NCBI RefSeq assembly: GCF_039522525.1
Contig: NZ_BAAADO010000001.1
Location: 558,001 to 622,000 of the forward strand
Length of the DNA: 64,000 bases
Direction: 5' to 3'
Origin: Salinibacillus aidingensis
GTDB taxonomy: Bacteria; Bacillota; Bacilli; Bacillales; Alkalibacillaceae
Part shown: one piece after another, positions 1 through 9,272 of the stretch
Layout of the letters: every line of letters starts with the position of its first letter
Numbering within the stretch: position 1 is the first letter of the stretch
The notes under the pieces: model-generated
Told to the model about the DNA's origin: nothing
The model's input: the letters and a program-made list of their open reading frames with translations, nothing else
Databases searched by the model: none
Position numbers and translations under genes: made by a program

Positions 1-232
1 GGCTTTTCATAAAGAATCGCACCCCATTCCCACTGGTGAAAAAAATCCAGTCAAATTGCCCTAAATGACGGAAGATTTGATCATGGTTATCAGCATGGGA
101 CCATTCAAAAGTTAACAAAGGAACTTCAATCGGAGTCCCGCCTGATTCCCTGATCAATTGTGATAAAAAACCTGCCTTACTCCGCTCCCTTGTTACTAAT
201 ATATTCATTCCCTCTAATGGATCAGCCATCAT
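1..232 (-). CDS. hemD: Uroporphyrinogen-III synthase, N-terminal part (cut by window edge)
   Basis: Only the first 77 or so codons are present; the gene runs off the left edge. HemD closes and rearranges hydroxymethylbilane to uroporphyrinogen III in heme synthesis. The translation opens with a short lead, then GMNILVTRERSKAG and later WIFFTSGNGVRFF, the typical HemD N-terminal strand and the S/TSxNGV motif of the first half-domain. Two adjacent ATGs overlap the hemC stop (ATGATG over TGA), so hemC and hemD are translationally coupled in a hem operon. The start (232 or 229) cannot be decided. The call rests on partial sequence plus context. Confidence 0.88.
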   Translation of the reverse strand, partial: MMADPLEGMNILVTRERSKAGFLSQLIRESGGTPIEVPLLTFEWSHADNHDQIFRHLGQFDWIFFTSGNGVRFFMKS

Positions 233-1161
233 TGATCAAGCTCTTCCTTTGCTTCATCAATCAGCTCTTTTCCTCCTTTAGCAAACATGCGTTCAGCAGC
301 TTCATTCCCTACTGATACTGGATCTTTTCCTCTCACCATTTCGTGAAGAACGGTTGATCCATCTGATTTAGCAATTAAGGCACTTAGTACGACTTCTCCA
401 CCTTCAAGATAAGCATATCCAGCAATTGGAACCGAACAGCTTCCCTCCATACGGTTTAAAAAAGTGCGCTCTGCTTTGACAGTAAATGCTGTCTTCTCAT
501 CATTAATTTTTTCCAGTAACTCTCTAAGCTCCGTATCATCTTCTCTGCATTCAATGGCCAATGCCCCTTGTCCTACCGCAGGCACACAGACATCCGGCTC
601 CAGGTACTCTGTAACAATCTCTCCCGACCATCCCATTCGCTTCAACCCGGCGGCAGCCAGTACAATAGCGTTATAGTCTTCCTCTTTCAGCTTACGTAAT
701 CTTGTTTCAATATTTCCCCGGACTGACTTGATCTTTACATCCGGACGGACAGCCTTTATCTGAGCGGCTCTTCTTAAACTTCTGGTCCCGACTATCGCGC
801 CATCTGCCAAATCTTTTAAGCCCGTTTTTCCGTCCTCTGAAATGAATGCATCACGATGATCCTCTCTTTCAGGAACAGAAGCAATAACCAAACCACCTGG
901 CATTTCAGAAGGCATATCTTTCATGCTATGTACGGCCAAATCGATGTCTCCATCATACATTTCTTTCTCAATTTCTTTTACAAATAACCCTTTTCCCCCT
1001 ACTTTTGAAAGAGTGACATCAAGAATTTTATCTCCTTTTGTCATAATTTTTTTGACTTCAAATGTGTAAGGAAGATTCAGTTGCTTTAATTGTTCAACCA
1101 CCCATTCCGTCTGAGTTAAAGCCAGGTTACTCTTTCTTGAGCCAATAACAATATTCCTCAT
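229..1161 (-). CDS. hemC: Hydroxymethylbilane synthase (porphobilinogen deaminase)
   Basis: A cytosolic enzyme that polymerises four porphobilinogens into hydroxymethylbilane. At 310 residues it has normal family length. It begins IVIGSRKSNLALTQT, carries the substrate-binding HSMKDMP and RGNIETRLRKL segments, and has the dipyrromethane-cofactor cysteine at about residue 242 in GSCSVPIAGYAYL. The ATG follows a good ribosome site (TTGGAGG). It sits between hemX and hemD in the conserved Bacillus hemAXCD order and overlaps hemD at its stop. Nothing odd is seen. Confidence 0.97.
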   Translation of the reverse strand: MRNIVIGSRKSNLALTQTEWVVEQLKQLNLPYTFEVKKIMTKGDKILDVTLSKVGGKGLFVKEIEKEMYDGDIDLAVHSMKDMPSEMPGGLVIASVPEREDHRDAFISEDGKTGLKDLADGAIVGTRSLRRAAQIKAVRPDVKIKSVRGNIETRLRKLKEEDYNAIVLAAAGLKRMGWSGEIVTEYLEPDVCVPAVGQGALAIECREDDTELRELLEKINDEKTAFTVKAERTFLNRMEGSCSVPIAGYAYLEGGEVVLSALIAKSDGSTVLHEMVRGKDPVSVGNEAAERMFAKGGKELIDEAKEELDQ

Positions 1162-1178
1162 TCATTAAGCCTCCAATA

Positions 1179-2003
1179 CTAAAAGTGAAAGTCCGATAGT
1201 GTACTAAATAAAAAGTAGTTCACAAGCAAAAACAGGAATGCATAAACGTTAAAATTTGCAAGCTTTCGTCCCTTTAATCCTCTTACTGTTCTAAAAAATA
1301 AAATAACGGCATATACCATTAAAACAATAAAAGACCCTACAGTTTTTGTATCCTGCCAAAGAAAAAGTTCACTGGATGAGTACCCCCAGATTATACCCAG
1401 GATTATAGCAATTAACAAAGTAGGAACACCAAATAAAATAGAATAAAATGAGAGTCTTTCCAGTTGGTCAAGATTCCCTAATCGTTTCAGGCGTAAGGTC
1501 CATTTTTTTCTTTTTAACAATCGATACTGCAAAAGATACATACATGAAAAAATAAATGACAAAGCAAAAAATCCATAAGAAATCATAGCCAGGGTAATAT
1601 GAGTAATAAGCATTTCACTTACCAGATCAATCGGTTCCGCTGCATACTGATTCTGGGATTTTGAAAAAATATACATCATCATGAAAAAGAAACCCAATAC
1701 ATTGGTAAAAAGGACAAAAAAATCGACACGAAACAAACGATTTATGATTAAAGAAAACGTAATCAAAATCCATGTATAAAAATAAAGACCATCATAAATC
1801 GATAAAATCGGGAACCGGTTATTTGATAAAGCCCTACTAAACAAAAAAAAGGTTTGTAATACCCAAACCGTAGTGAGCAACCAGAAGGCCACACGATTGA
1901 CCCTCCGGTTATGCTGTATAAAATCAAAAAAATAGCCAATAATGCTTAAGGCATAAATTCCTGTTATCAGTTCATACATCCATTTTACATCAAACTGAAC
2001 CAT
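1179..2003 (-). CDS. hemX: HemX, multi-pass membrane protein of the CcsA/CcmF-like family
   Basis: An integral membrane protein of about 274 residues with eight or so hydrophobic segments, belonging to the cytochrome c assembly protein family (CcsA/HemX). In B. subtilis HemX lowers the level of glutamyl-tRNA reductase, its operon partner. The gene is directly downstream of hemA with about 20 bp between them. ATG at 2003 is chosen (MVQFDVKWMYELITGIY); a TTG nine bases upstream is possible but lies against the GAGAGG ribosome site. The WAIT-like tryptophan motif was not checked. Confidence 0.9.
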   Translation of the reverse strand: MVQFDVKWMYELITGIYALSIIGYFFDFIQHNRRVNRVAFWLLTTVWVLQTFFLFSRALSNNRFPILSIYDGLYFYTWILITFSLIINRLFRVDFFVLFTNVLGFFFMMMYIFSKSQNQYAAEPIDLVSEMLITHITLAMISYGFFALSFIFSCMYLLQYRLLKRKKWTLRLKRLGNLDQLERLSFYSILFGVPTLLIAIILGIIWGYSSSELFLWQDTKTVGSFIVLMVYAVILFFRTVRGLKGRKLANFNVYAFLFLLVNYFLFSTLSDFHF

Positions 2004-2023
2004 ATCTCTCAAGTCCTCTCATA

Positions 2024-3403
2024 TTATGAGTGATCCGACGATCTCCTTCCTATTGCAGGAAAAGAAAATTTCGTCTTTTGGTCCTTTGATAAATGTTGGT
2101 TTAACTTCGCACTTTTCTCTTCTATTTCCTTTTCCACTTCATCTTCTATCCCGAAAATTTTCACAAATAAATCCAGGGACTCTTCACGATCTTCTTCACC
2201 TGCAAGTTCTTTCGCCTGAGAAATTGGCTGTTTGAGCAATTGGTTAATAATGCTCTTTGTATGTTTATTCAGCACTTTTCGTTCTCTGTCAGTTAAATCC
2301 GGCATTTTTCGTTCAATCGATTTCATCGTCTCGGATTGAATCGATAAGGCCTTTTGTCTCAAGGCTGAGATAACAGGAACGACTCCGAGCGTCTGCAGCC
2401 ACTCCTCATACTCATCCATTTCACCGGCAATCATAGCTTCAATCTCTGCGGCAGTCTCTTTTCTAGCTTCAAGGTTGGCATCGACAATTCCCTGTAAATC
2501 ATCGATGTCATAAAGGAATACGTCCTCTAAATCATGTAAAGCAGGATCAATATCACGAGGTACAGCTATATCCATGAGAAACAGCGGTCCTGCCTTCCGA
2601 TTTTTCAGCATTCCCTGCATGTTTTGATGAGTAAGAACATATCCATCTGCACCTGTGGAACTGATTAGAATATCAGCAGATTGAATGACTTGATCTAATT
2701 CATCTAAAGTATAGGACTCACCTTTAACCGTTCTTGCCAAATCCTCTGCTTTTTCTTTCGTACGATTCACAACCGCTATAGAATCAACGCCGGAACCCCG
2801 AAGATTTTTTACGGCTAATTCTCCCATTCTGCCTGCACCGAGAATAGCAACTTTTTTCTTCTGCAGATCACCAAAAATCTTCTTTGCCAGTTCAACAGCA
2901 GCATAACTGACAGAAACAGCATTTTCGCCGATTTCTGTTTCTTTATGGGAACGCTTAGCCACAGTTACTGCCTGTTTAAATAGTTGATTAAAGATGGTAC
3001 CTGTTGTCCCGTATTTCTGTGCAGTTAAAAAGGATTGTTTCACTTGTCCCAGAATCTGCGTTTCACCAAGGACCATGGATTCAAGCCCACAAGTCAGCCG
3101 GAAGAGATGATCAATGGCTTCATCTGCCTCCCTGATTTCAATATAGGAAGCAACTTCATCCAGCTCCAGTGAAAACCATTCTGCTAAAAAGCGTTTTATA
3201 TAATAACGTCCAGTATGGAGCTGATCCACAACTGCATAAATTTCCGTTCGATTACAAGTAGAAATAATAACATTCTCCAATATGCTTTTTTCATCCTTAA
3301 GCATCGTCATAGCCTTAGGGAGTTTCTCCTCAGAAAATGTCATTTTCTCACGTATTTCAACAGGTGCTGTTTTATAATTTACACTAATGACTAGTGTGTG
3401 CAT
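2024..3403 (-). CDS. hemA: Glutamyl-tRNA reductase
   Basis: It reduces glutamyl-tRNA(Glu) to glutamate-1-semialdehyde with NADPH, the first committed step of C5 tetrapyrrole synthesis. The catalytic cysteine is in ISTCNRTEIYAV (about residue 50), substrate-binding GLESMVLGETQILGQVK follows, and the NADPH-binding GAGRMGELAVKNL is mid-protein. ATG 3403 (MHTLVISVNYKTAP) has GGAGGGTGA five bases upstream. A GTG nine bases earlier overlaps that ribosome site and is rejected. This gives 459 residues, the usual size. It is the promoter-proximal gene of the hem cluster. Confidence 0.96.
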   Translation of the reverse strand: MHTLVISVNYKTAPVEIREKMTFSEEKLPKAMTMLKDEKSILENVIISTCNRTEIYAVVDQLHTGRYYIKRFLAEWFSLELDEVASYIEIREADEAIDHLFRLTCGLESMVLGETQILGQVKQSFLTAQKYGTTGTIFNQLFKQAVTVAKRSHKETEIGENAVSVSYAAVELAKKIFGDLQKKKVAILGAGRMGELAVKNLRGSGVDSIAVVNRTKEKAEDLARTVKGESYTLDELDQVIQSADILISSTGADGYVLTHQNMQGMLKNRKAGPLFLMDIAVPRDIDPALHDLEDVFLYDIDDLQGIVDANLEARKETAAEIEAMIAGEMDEYEEWLQTLGVVPVISALRQKALSIQSETMKSIERKMPDLTDRERKVLNKHTKSIINQLLKQPISQAKELAGEEDREESLDLFVKIFGIEDEVEKEIEEKSAKLNQHLSKDQKTKFSFPAIGRRSSDHS

Positions 3404-3687
3404 GGAACTCACCCTCCATCATCCAGTCACATTTAAAAATGCCTACTATTTATTAGTATAACACGAAACATCCCATAAAATTTTTAAGTAAAAATGAACA
3501 TATTTTGAAATATATGATACGATACAAATAACCTTCAAAAATGGTATACTCAATTGCCGGGAAAGAACAGCGACTTCGTGTTACATAGATTTATTAGTCA
3601 AATTTTACTACCTTTTGTACCTTACCATATTTCAAACTTTTAAGTAAAGAAAAGTACTGTTTTCAGCATGAAAGGGAGAGATAACGT

Positions 3688-4161
3688 TTGAAAAAGCAAA
3701 ATCTTTTTATCAGTACATTTTTAATTGGGATGGGACTCTACTTTTTATTACAGAGTCACTCTGTACCTATGCTGTCCTCTTTCCGCAGCTGGCCGACCAT
3801 ATTGATGATTTTAGGGGCATCCTTTTTGGCCGAAGCATTCATTGGCCGAAAAAAAGATCATATCTTCCCGGGTGTTCTGATTCTCGGTTTTGGTATACAT
3901 TATCATGGTTTATTAACGTATGAATTCTGGTTTCAACACTGGAGTATTTATTTATTGATTATTGGTCTGGCTTTTTTCTTCAAGAATCAGGGTGGACGCA
4001 AGCTTGGCATCTTATTATTGATTATTTCCGGGCTGTTTATTCTCCTGCAATGGCAGCCTGCCTGGTTTCAAAGCCTGCCATCCTTCTCATTAGACGGAAT
4101 TACACTGCTGCCACTACTTTTAATTGGGTTTGGGCTATATCTTTTGTTTTTCAGTAAATAG
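3688..4161 (+). CDS. Small membrane protein with LiaI/LiaF-like transmembrane region
   Basis: A 157-residue protein that is mostly hydrophobic, with five or so predicted membrane spans and short loops; it ends LLLIGFGLYLLFFSK. The repeated G-hydrophobic-P-hydrophobic pattern (SFRSWPTILMILG, ILGFGIHYHG) resembles the DUF5668/LiaI-LiaF-like transmembrane domain found in envelope-stress proteins. That assignment is from memory and moderate. The start is TTG at 3688, preceded by AAAGGGAGAG at ideal distance. It is divergent from hemA and convergent with ysxC, and is one of few plus-strand genes. Its function is unknown. Confidence 0.75.
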   Translation: MKKQNLFISTFLIGMGLYFLLQSHSVPMLSSFRSWPTILMILGASFLAEAFIGRKKDHIFPGVLILGFGIHYHGLLTYEFWFQHWSIYLLIIGLAFFFKNQGGRKLGILLLIISGLFILLQWQPAWFQSLPSFSLDGITLLPLLLIGFGLYLLFFSK

Positions 4162-4169
4162 TTTGTCAT

Positions 4170-4212
4170 AAAAGGGGGGACTGCTTGTATACGCAGTCCC
4201 CCCTTTTATTTC
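4170..4212. terminator. Bidirectional rho-independent terminator
   Basis: A 15-bp perfect inverted repeat (AAAAGGGGGGACTGC and its complement) with an 8-base loop and A/T tracts on both sides. It lies between the convergent membrane-protein gene and ysxC and can serve both. Confidence 0.9.
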
Positions 4213-4243
4213 TAAAGCGAATGGATTGGTCCCGGACAACCCT

Positions 4244-4831
4244 TTATACATTCATGTACGAACGTATGGCCTTCCATGCTTCCTCTTTCCCTTCTCCACT
4301 TTCAGCTGAAAATGGAACGATTCGATCTTCAGGTTCAATATCCAGCGTTTCAGAAATAACCTTTAATTGCTTTTGTCGCTTGGACTTCGGTACCTTGTCC
4401 ATTTTCGTGGCAATGATAAGCACAGGGATGTCATAGTATTTAAGAAAATCATACATGAGAAAATCATCTTCGGTCGGCTTATGCCTTAAATCAACGATGA
4501 GCACCGTAAGCTTTAATTCCTCACGACTGGAGAAATAGGTTTCCATCATCGTGCCCCATTTCTCTCTTTCCTTTTTAGAAACCTTTGCATAGCCGTATCC
4601 AGGCACATCAACAAAATAAAAATTTTCATTAATAAAATAGAAATTTAAGGTCTGGGTCTTCCCTGGTTTTGCAGAGGTTCTGGCCATACTTTTCCTTTGA
4701 ATCATCCGGTTAATAAATGACGATTTCCCCACATTAGAACGACCTGCAAGAGCAATCTCCGGGAATGGATCATTAGGATATTGCTGCTCCTTAACCGCAC
4801 TAATCACAAGTTCTACACTATTTACTTTCAT
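4244..4831 (-). CDS. ysxC: Ribosome biogenesis GTPase YsxC/EngB
   Basis: An essential GTPase needed for assembly of the 50S ribosomal subunit. In 195 residues all GTPase boxes are visible: G1 GRSNVGKSSFI, G2 GKTQTLNFY, G3 DVPGYGYAKV, G4 ATKMDKV and G5 FSAESGEG. It overlaps the end of lonA by 14 bp, the same arrangement as in B. subtilis, so it is probably cotranscribed with lonA. Confidence 0.96.
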   Translation of the reverse strand: MKVNSVELVISAVKEQQYPNDPFPEIALAGRSNVGKSSFINRMIQRKSMARTSAKPGKTQTLNFYFINENFYFVDVPGYGYAKVSKKEREKWGTMMETYFSSREELKLTVLIVDLRHKPTEDDFLMYDFLKYYDIPVLIIATKMDKVPKSKRQKQLKVISETLDIEPEDRIVPFSAESGEGKEEAWKAIRSYMNV

Positions 4832-7157
4832 TTTCCGGCTCCTCCATTAGTGCATGCTCCAACACTTGATCCAGATGATCGACTTTAATAAAGTTCAAAT
4901 CCTTCCGTACACTATCAGGCACATTTTCCAGATCTTTTTCATTTTCTGCTGGAATAAGGATCGTCTTCAGCCCGGCGCGGTGGGCACTTAAGGATTTTTC
5001 TTTCAAGCCGCCTATTGGTAACACCCGTCCTCTTAAGGTAATCTCTCCTGTCATACCTACCTCTTTACGTACTGGACGTCCAGTTAATGCGGATACGAGT
5101 GCCGTAGCCATGGTAATTCCTGCTGACGGTCCATCCTTAGGTGTTGCTCCTTCTGGTACGTGAATATGGATATCATTTTTATCATGAAACTCAGGGTCAA
5201 TATTTAATTCCTCCGCACGTGAACGGATATAACTGAATGCTGCCTGAGCAGATTCTTTCATGACATCTCCCAATTTACCTGTTAGGGTAAGCTTTCCTTT
5301 GCCTGGATAAATCGACACTTCGATGGATAGCGTATCCCCACCTGCAGTGGTATATGCAAGTCCGGTGGCTGCACCAATTTGATCTTCCTCTTCTGCCTGA
5401 CCATAACGAAAACGTGGCTTACCCAGCATTTCCTCAAGCATTTTTTCTGTTACAATGACACGCTTTTTCTCATCTGAGACAATCATTTTTGCACCTTTAC
5501 GGCAAATCGAAGCCAGTGTGCGTTCAAGGTTTCTTACACCTGCTTCTCTTGTATACATACGAATGATTTTGAGCAGGGCTTCATCCCGCACTTGAATTTT
5601 ACCTTTTGTTAACCCATGCTCCTTAATTTGCTTCGGTAACAGATGCTCTTTGGCAATATGAAGTTTTTCAATCTCTGTATACCCTGCAATCGAAATGACT
5701 TCCATTCGATCCAGCAGTGGTCCTGGTACCGTCTGCAGCGTATTGGCTGTAGCAATAAACATTACATTGGATAAATCATAGGTTTCTTCTATAAAGTGGT
5801 CACTGAATGTGCTGTTTTGTTCAGGATCCAGTACCTCTAACATAGCTGAAGATGGATCTCCTCGGAAATCATTGGACATTTTATCAATTTCATCAAGTAA
5901 AAATACCGGGTTGATGGTTCCCGCTTTCTTCATTCCCTGAATGATCCGACCAGGCATTGCGCCCACATACGTTCTGCGATGCCCTCTTATTTCTGCTTCA
6001 TCACGAACACCACCAAGTGAAGCACGCACGAATTTCCGGTCAATGGATTTAGCTATGGACTGGGCGAGAGAGGTTTTCCCTACTCCAGGCGGTCCCACTA
6101 AACATAAAATAGGGCCTTTGATACTTTCCGTTAATTGCTGTACGGCTAAGTATTCCAAAATACGTTCCTTCACCTTGTCTAAACCATAGTGATCTTCATT
6201 CAGAGTTCGTTCAGCTCTTATGATGTCTAAAATATCCTCTGTTTCCTCGGTCCACGGAAGAGCGATTAGCCATTCAATATAATTGCGAATCACAGAGCTC
6301 TCTGCTGAATTATTCGGTACCCTTTCATATCGGTCAAGTTCTTTATTCGCAACCTTTTCAATTCGCTCAGGCATGTTGGCTTCCTCAATTTTTTCACGTA
6401 ATTGAGCGACCTCACCTGTTTTGCCATCCTTATCACCTAATTCTTTCTGGATAGCCTTCATCTGTTCCCTTAAATAGTATTCCTTTTGTGTACGCTCCAT
6501 CGACTTTTTGACACGCTGACCGATTTTCTTTTCGAGGTTCAGGACTTCTTTTTCGTTATGAATTAATTCAATGAGATGATCAAGACGTTCTTTAACATTG
6601 ATCATTTCCAGTATGTTTTGTTTATCTTTCATTTTTAATGAAAGATGGGAGGCTACAATGTCCGCCAGACGGCCAGGCTCATCAATATCCGAGACACTGG
6701 AAAGCGCCTCCTTGCTTGTCTTTTTTGACGCTTTTATGTATTGCTCAAAGTATTCCAGAAGGGTTCGCATTAATGCCTCTTCTTCTACTTTGTCCTCGTG
6801 CGTTTCCTCTATTTCCTCCACATCCACGAGAAAATAGTCCTCTTCCTCATCTTTAAACTGAAGTAATTCAGCCCGTTCCAGTCCTTCCACCAGTACCCGA
6901 ATCGTACCATTGGGAAGCTTCAGCATTTGTTTTACATTAGCGATGGTACCGATTTGGTAAATATCGTCTTTCCCAGGCTCATCGATATTCACTTCTTTTT
7001 GTGAAGCCAAAAATATTCTGTTATCTTCCACCATTGACTGCTCCAGTGCCTTAACTGATTTATCACGGCCAACATCTAAATGCAGCACCATTGAAGGATA
7101 AACAATTAAACCGCGCAAAGGCAGGAGGGGAAGCTGTGTAATCGTATCTTTTGCCAT
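4818..7157 (-). CDS. lonA: ATP-dependent protease LonA
   Basis: A cytosolic AAA+ serine protease that degrades misfolded and regulatory proteins. From ATG 7157 it is 779 residues: an N-terminal LAN domain (LPLLPLRGLIVYPSMVLHLDVGR), a coiled middle, an AAA+ module with GPPGVGKTSLAQSIA and FLLDEIDKM, and the protease domain with catalytic Ser at about 678 (DGPSAG) and Lys at about 721 (GGLKEKSL). The reading frame stays open for 43 further codons upstream, but those are poorly conserved-looking and ATG 7157 has GGAGGT ahead of it. It is followed by ysxC and preceded by lonB. Confidence 0.97.
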   Translation of the reverse strand: MAKDTITQLPLLPLRGLIVYPSMVLHLDVGRDKSVKALEQSMVEDNRIFLASQKEVNIDEPGKDDIYQIGTIANVKQMLKLPNGTIRVLVEGLERAELLQFKDEEEDYFLVDVEEIEETHEDKVEEEALMRTLLEYFEQYIKASKKTSKEALSSVSDIDEPGRLADIVASHLSLKMKDKQNILEMINVKERLDHLIELIHNEKEVLNLEKKIGQRVKKSMERTQKEYYLREQMKAIQKELGDKDGKTGEVAQLREKIEEANMPERIEKVANKELDRYERVPNNSAESSVIRNYIEWLIALPWTEETEDILDIIRAERTLNEDHYGLDKVKERILEYLAVQQLTESIKGPILCLVGPPGVGKTSLAQSIAKSIDRKFVRASLGGVRDEAEIRGHRRTYVGAMPGRIIQGMKKAGTINPVFLLDEIDKMSNDFRGDPSSAMLEVLDPEQNSTFSDHFIEETYDLSNVMFIATANTLQTVPGPLLDRMEVISIAGYTEIEKLHIAKEHLLPKQIKEHGLTKGKIQVRDEALLKIIRMYTREAGVRNLERTLASICRKGAKMIVSDEKKRVIVTEKMLEEMLGKPRFRYGQAEEEDQIGAATGLAYTTAGGDTLSIEVSIYPGKGKLTLTGKLGDVMKESAQAAFSYIRSRAEELNIDPEFHDKNDIHIHVPEGATPKDGPSAGITMATALVSALTGRPVRKEVGMTGEITLRGRVLPIGGLKEKSLSAHRAGLKTILIPAENEKDLENVPDSVRKDLNFIKVDHLDQVLEHALMEEPENESK

Positions 7158-7249
7158 AATCTGTACACCTCCAGTACTTCCATATTGTACTATCATCATA
7201 AAGAAATCCATTTCGTTTGTAAACAAATTACTACGAATGCTGCCCGGCC

Positions 7250-7284
7250 GGAAAATGAAAAGCACCCCGGAAAATCCGAGGAGC
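7250..7284 (-). terminator. Probable terminator after lonB
   Basis: On the minus strand, a GC-rich imperfect stem (GCTCCTCGG / CCGGGGTGC, 5-base loop) is followed by TTTTCATTTT just past the lonB stop. It would separate lonB from lonA, which has its own 130-bp upstream gap. Confidence 0.7.
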
Positions 7285-7289
7285 AACGT

Positions 7290-8963
7290 TTAAATGGATT
7301 TTCGTTGAGGATAGGTATATTCCTGATTCTGGGTAATCGAACGAAACTCACCTGTTAGCACATGATCCAGTACTTCGGCAAATTCCTGTACTGGTATAAC
7401 CTCAATTCCATCAATCTGATCAAGTCCCGCCTGGCGATTCTGATAAGGAATGAATACCTTTGTCGCCCCGGCCTTTTTGGCACCCTTAATCTTCGGCAAT
7501 ATTCCTCCTACCGGTTTAATTTTTCCATGAATGCTGACTTCACCAGTAAGAGCAACATCGTTTTTTACCGGTACTTTATGAATGGCAGAGAAAATCCCAA
7601 TAGCCATAGCGACTCCAGCAGATGGCCCATCTACAGGCATTCCACCAGGATAGTTAATATGCAGATCATATTGATGAACAGGTACCCCGATGGTTTTAAG
7701 CATGGTTAAGACATTTTTTACGGAATGGTTAGCCATACTTTTTCTGCGTATGGTCTTACTTCCCTGATTAAACTCCTCCTCATCCACAATACCGGATATA
7801 CTTACATCGCCTTCGTCCCCGTCTGTTACGGGTAAGGCCGTTACCTCGATTTCCAGTAAAGAGCCTGTATTGGGGCCAAAGACGGCTAAACCGTTAACAA
7901 CACCGACTCCTGGATGCTCTGGTACCTTTGGCGTTAACTTCGGTGTCAGCTGACTGGATTCAGCTACCCACTCAATATCCTTAATTTCTATTTTATCTTT
8001 TTGCTGCTTCTTAACAATACCGACACAAATTTGAACAATATTTACGGCTTCCCGTCCATTTCTGGAGTAAACAGCAATACGATCCAATGCTTCACGATCA
8101 ATGCTCACATTGACTTTATCCGCTGCTTTTTTGGCTACTTCTATTAAATGTTCTGCCTCCAAATCTTTAAAAAAGATTTCCAGACATCTGGACCGAATCG
8201 CTGGAGGTATCTCCTCCGGGTTTCTGGTGGTTGCGCCAATCAGGCGAAAATCAGCCGGCAACCCCTGCTGGAAAATTTCATGAATATGCAAAGGAATTTT
8301 ATCATTTTCCTCACTGTAATATGCGCTGTCAAAAAATACTTTTCGATCTTCTAATACTTTTAATAACTTATTCATTTGGAGCGGATGCAATTCACCAATT
8401 TCATCTAGGAATAATATTCCTCCATGGGCATTTGTGACAGCTCCTCTTTTCGGCTGAGGAATCCCGGCCTGCCCCATGGCGCCTGCACCTTGATAAATCG
8501 GATCATGAACAGAACCAATTAATGGATCCGCAATACTACGCTCATCAAATCTGGCGGTTGTCGCATCCACCTCTACAAATGCAGATCCTTCACGAAAAGG
8601 AGTTTCCGGTCTCTTTTTTGCTTCTTCAAGGACCAATCGGGCTGCTGCAGTTTTTCCCACTCCAGGCGGACCATACAAAATGACATGCTGCGGATTCGAA
8701 CTGCAAAGCGCTGCCCTCAGTGATTCGATGCCATCCTCCTGTCCAATGACTTCCTCCATTTTATTTGGCCGTACCCTCTCAGATAGAGGTTCTGATAAAG
8801 AAACCGAACGCAATCTTCTTAAATCCTCCAATTCTTTCTTTGATTCCTTTTCAATAGTAACTTTACTCGTTCTGTTATTCTTTAACATATTCCAAAAATA
8901 TAATCCAACCACTATTCCGACCAGCAGCTGGATAAATATTGCTACTCCGGCAATTCCACTCAT
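7290..8963 (-). CDS. lonB: Membrane-anchored ATP-dependent protease LonB
   Basis: A forespore-associated Lon-type protease in B. subtilis. It begins with one membrane helix (IAGVAIFIQLLVGIVVGLYFW), followed by an AAA+ domain (GPPGVGKTAAARLVLEE, GGILFLDEIGELH) and a Lon protease domain with Ser in PVDGPSAGVAM and Lys in the GGILPKIKGAKKAG segment. It lacks the large N-terminal domain of LonA. ATG 8963 (MSGIAGVAIF) is preceded by GGGAGG; an ATG seven codons earlier is less likely. The length is 557 residues, close to the 552 of B. subtilis. Confidence 0.96.
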   Translation of the reverse strand: MSGIAGVAIFIQLLVGIVVGLYFWNMLKNNRTSKVTIEKESKKELEDLRRLRSVSLSEPLSERVRPNKMEEVIGQEDGIESLRAALCSSNPQHVILYGPPGVGKTAAARLVLEEAKKRPETPFREGSAFVEVDATTARFDERSIADPLIGSVHDPIYQGAGAMGQAGIPQPKRGAVTNAHGGILFLDEIGELHPLQMNKLLKVLEDRKVFFDSAYYSEENDKIPLHIHEIFQQGLPADFRLIGATTRNPEEIPPAIRSRCLEIFFKDLEAEHLIEVAKKAADKVNVSIDREALDRIAVYSRNGREAVNIVQICVGIVKKQQKDKIEIKDIEWVAESSQLTPKLTPKVPEHPGVGVVNGLAVFGPNTGSLLEIEVTALPVTDGDEGDVSISGIVDEEEFNQGSKTIRRKSMANHSVKNVLTMLKTIGVPVHQYDLHINYPGGMPVDGPSAGVAMAIGIFSAIHKVPVKNDVALTGEVSIHGKIKPVGGILPKIKGAKKAGATKVFIPYQNRQAGLDQIDGIEVIPVQEFAEVLDHVLTGEFRSITQNQEYTYPQRKSI

Positions 8964-9030
8964 CCTAAATCCTCCCATATACAAATTACATTATCCCTAG
9001 TATTTCCTGAAAAAACATGGAATAAACGCA

Positions 9031-9149
9031 GAAAAGCGGAGGCGACCGCTTAGGCCCGACGACATAAGCAGAATATCCGGAGTGGCCGCTTTTGGCCATG
9101 GAGGGTATTCTGCTTATGACCGCTTGGGCCTGGGAGCCGCAGCTGGACA
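9031..9149 (+). repeat. Family A palindromic intergenic repeat, copy A1
   Basis: It opens GAAAAGCGGAGGCGACCGCT and closes GGAGCCGCAGCTGGACA. The inside is a long hairpin: CATAAGCAGAATA pairs with TATTCTGCTTATG, with a smaller TGGCC/GGCCA hairpin at the tip. It has no coding potential. It lies in the 400-bp gap between clpX and lonB, in tandem with A2 and the start of A3. Confidence 0.85.
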
Positions 9150-9150
9150 A

Positions 9151-9271
9151 AGAAAAGCGGAGGCGACTGATTAGGTCATGCGGGATAAGACGAAGACATG
9201 GAGTGGCATGGGTTTGGCCACGGAATGGCTTTGGCTTATATCCGCCTTGACCTAGGAGCCGCAGCTGGACA
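9151..9271 (+). repeat. Family A palindromic intergenic repeat, copy A2
   Basis: Same ends as A1 but a different hairpin arm (AGGTCA...TGACCT outer pairs, ATAAG/CTTAT inner). It is almost identical over about 120 bp to the inverted copy at 25814-25934; the few differences I found are near the ends. Confidence 0.85.
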
Positions 9272-9272
9272 G

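Noticed and set aside
3404..3687. Possible RNA element or small gene between hemA and the LiaI-like gene
   Set aside because: AT-rich spacer with two short TTTTAAGTAAA repeats only; no start codon with ribosome site and no stable hairpin seen.
7158..7286. 43-codon N-terminal extension of LonA
   Set aside because: The normal LonA start with GGAGGT lies at 7157, and the lonB terminator falls inside the extension.
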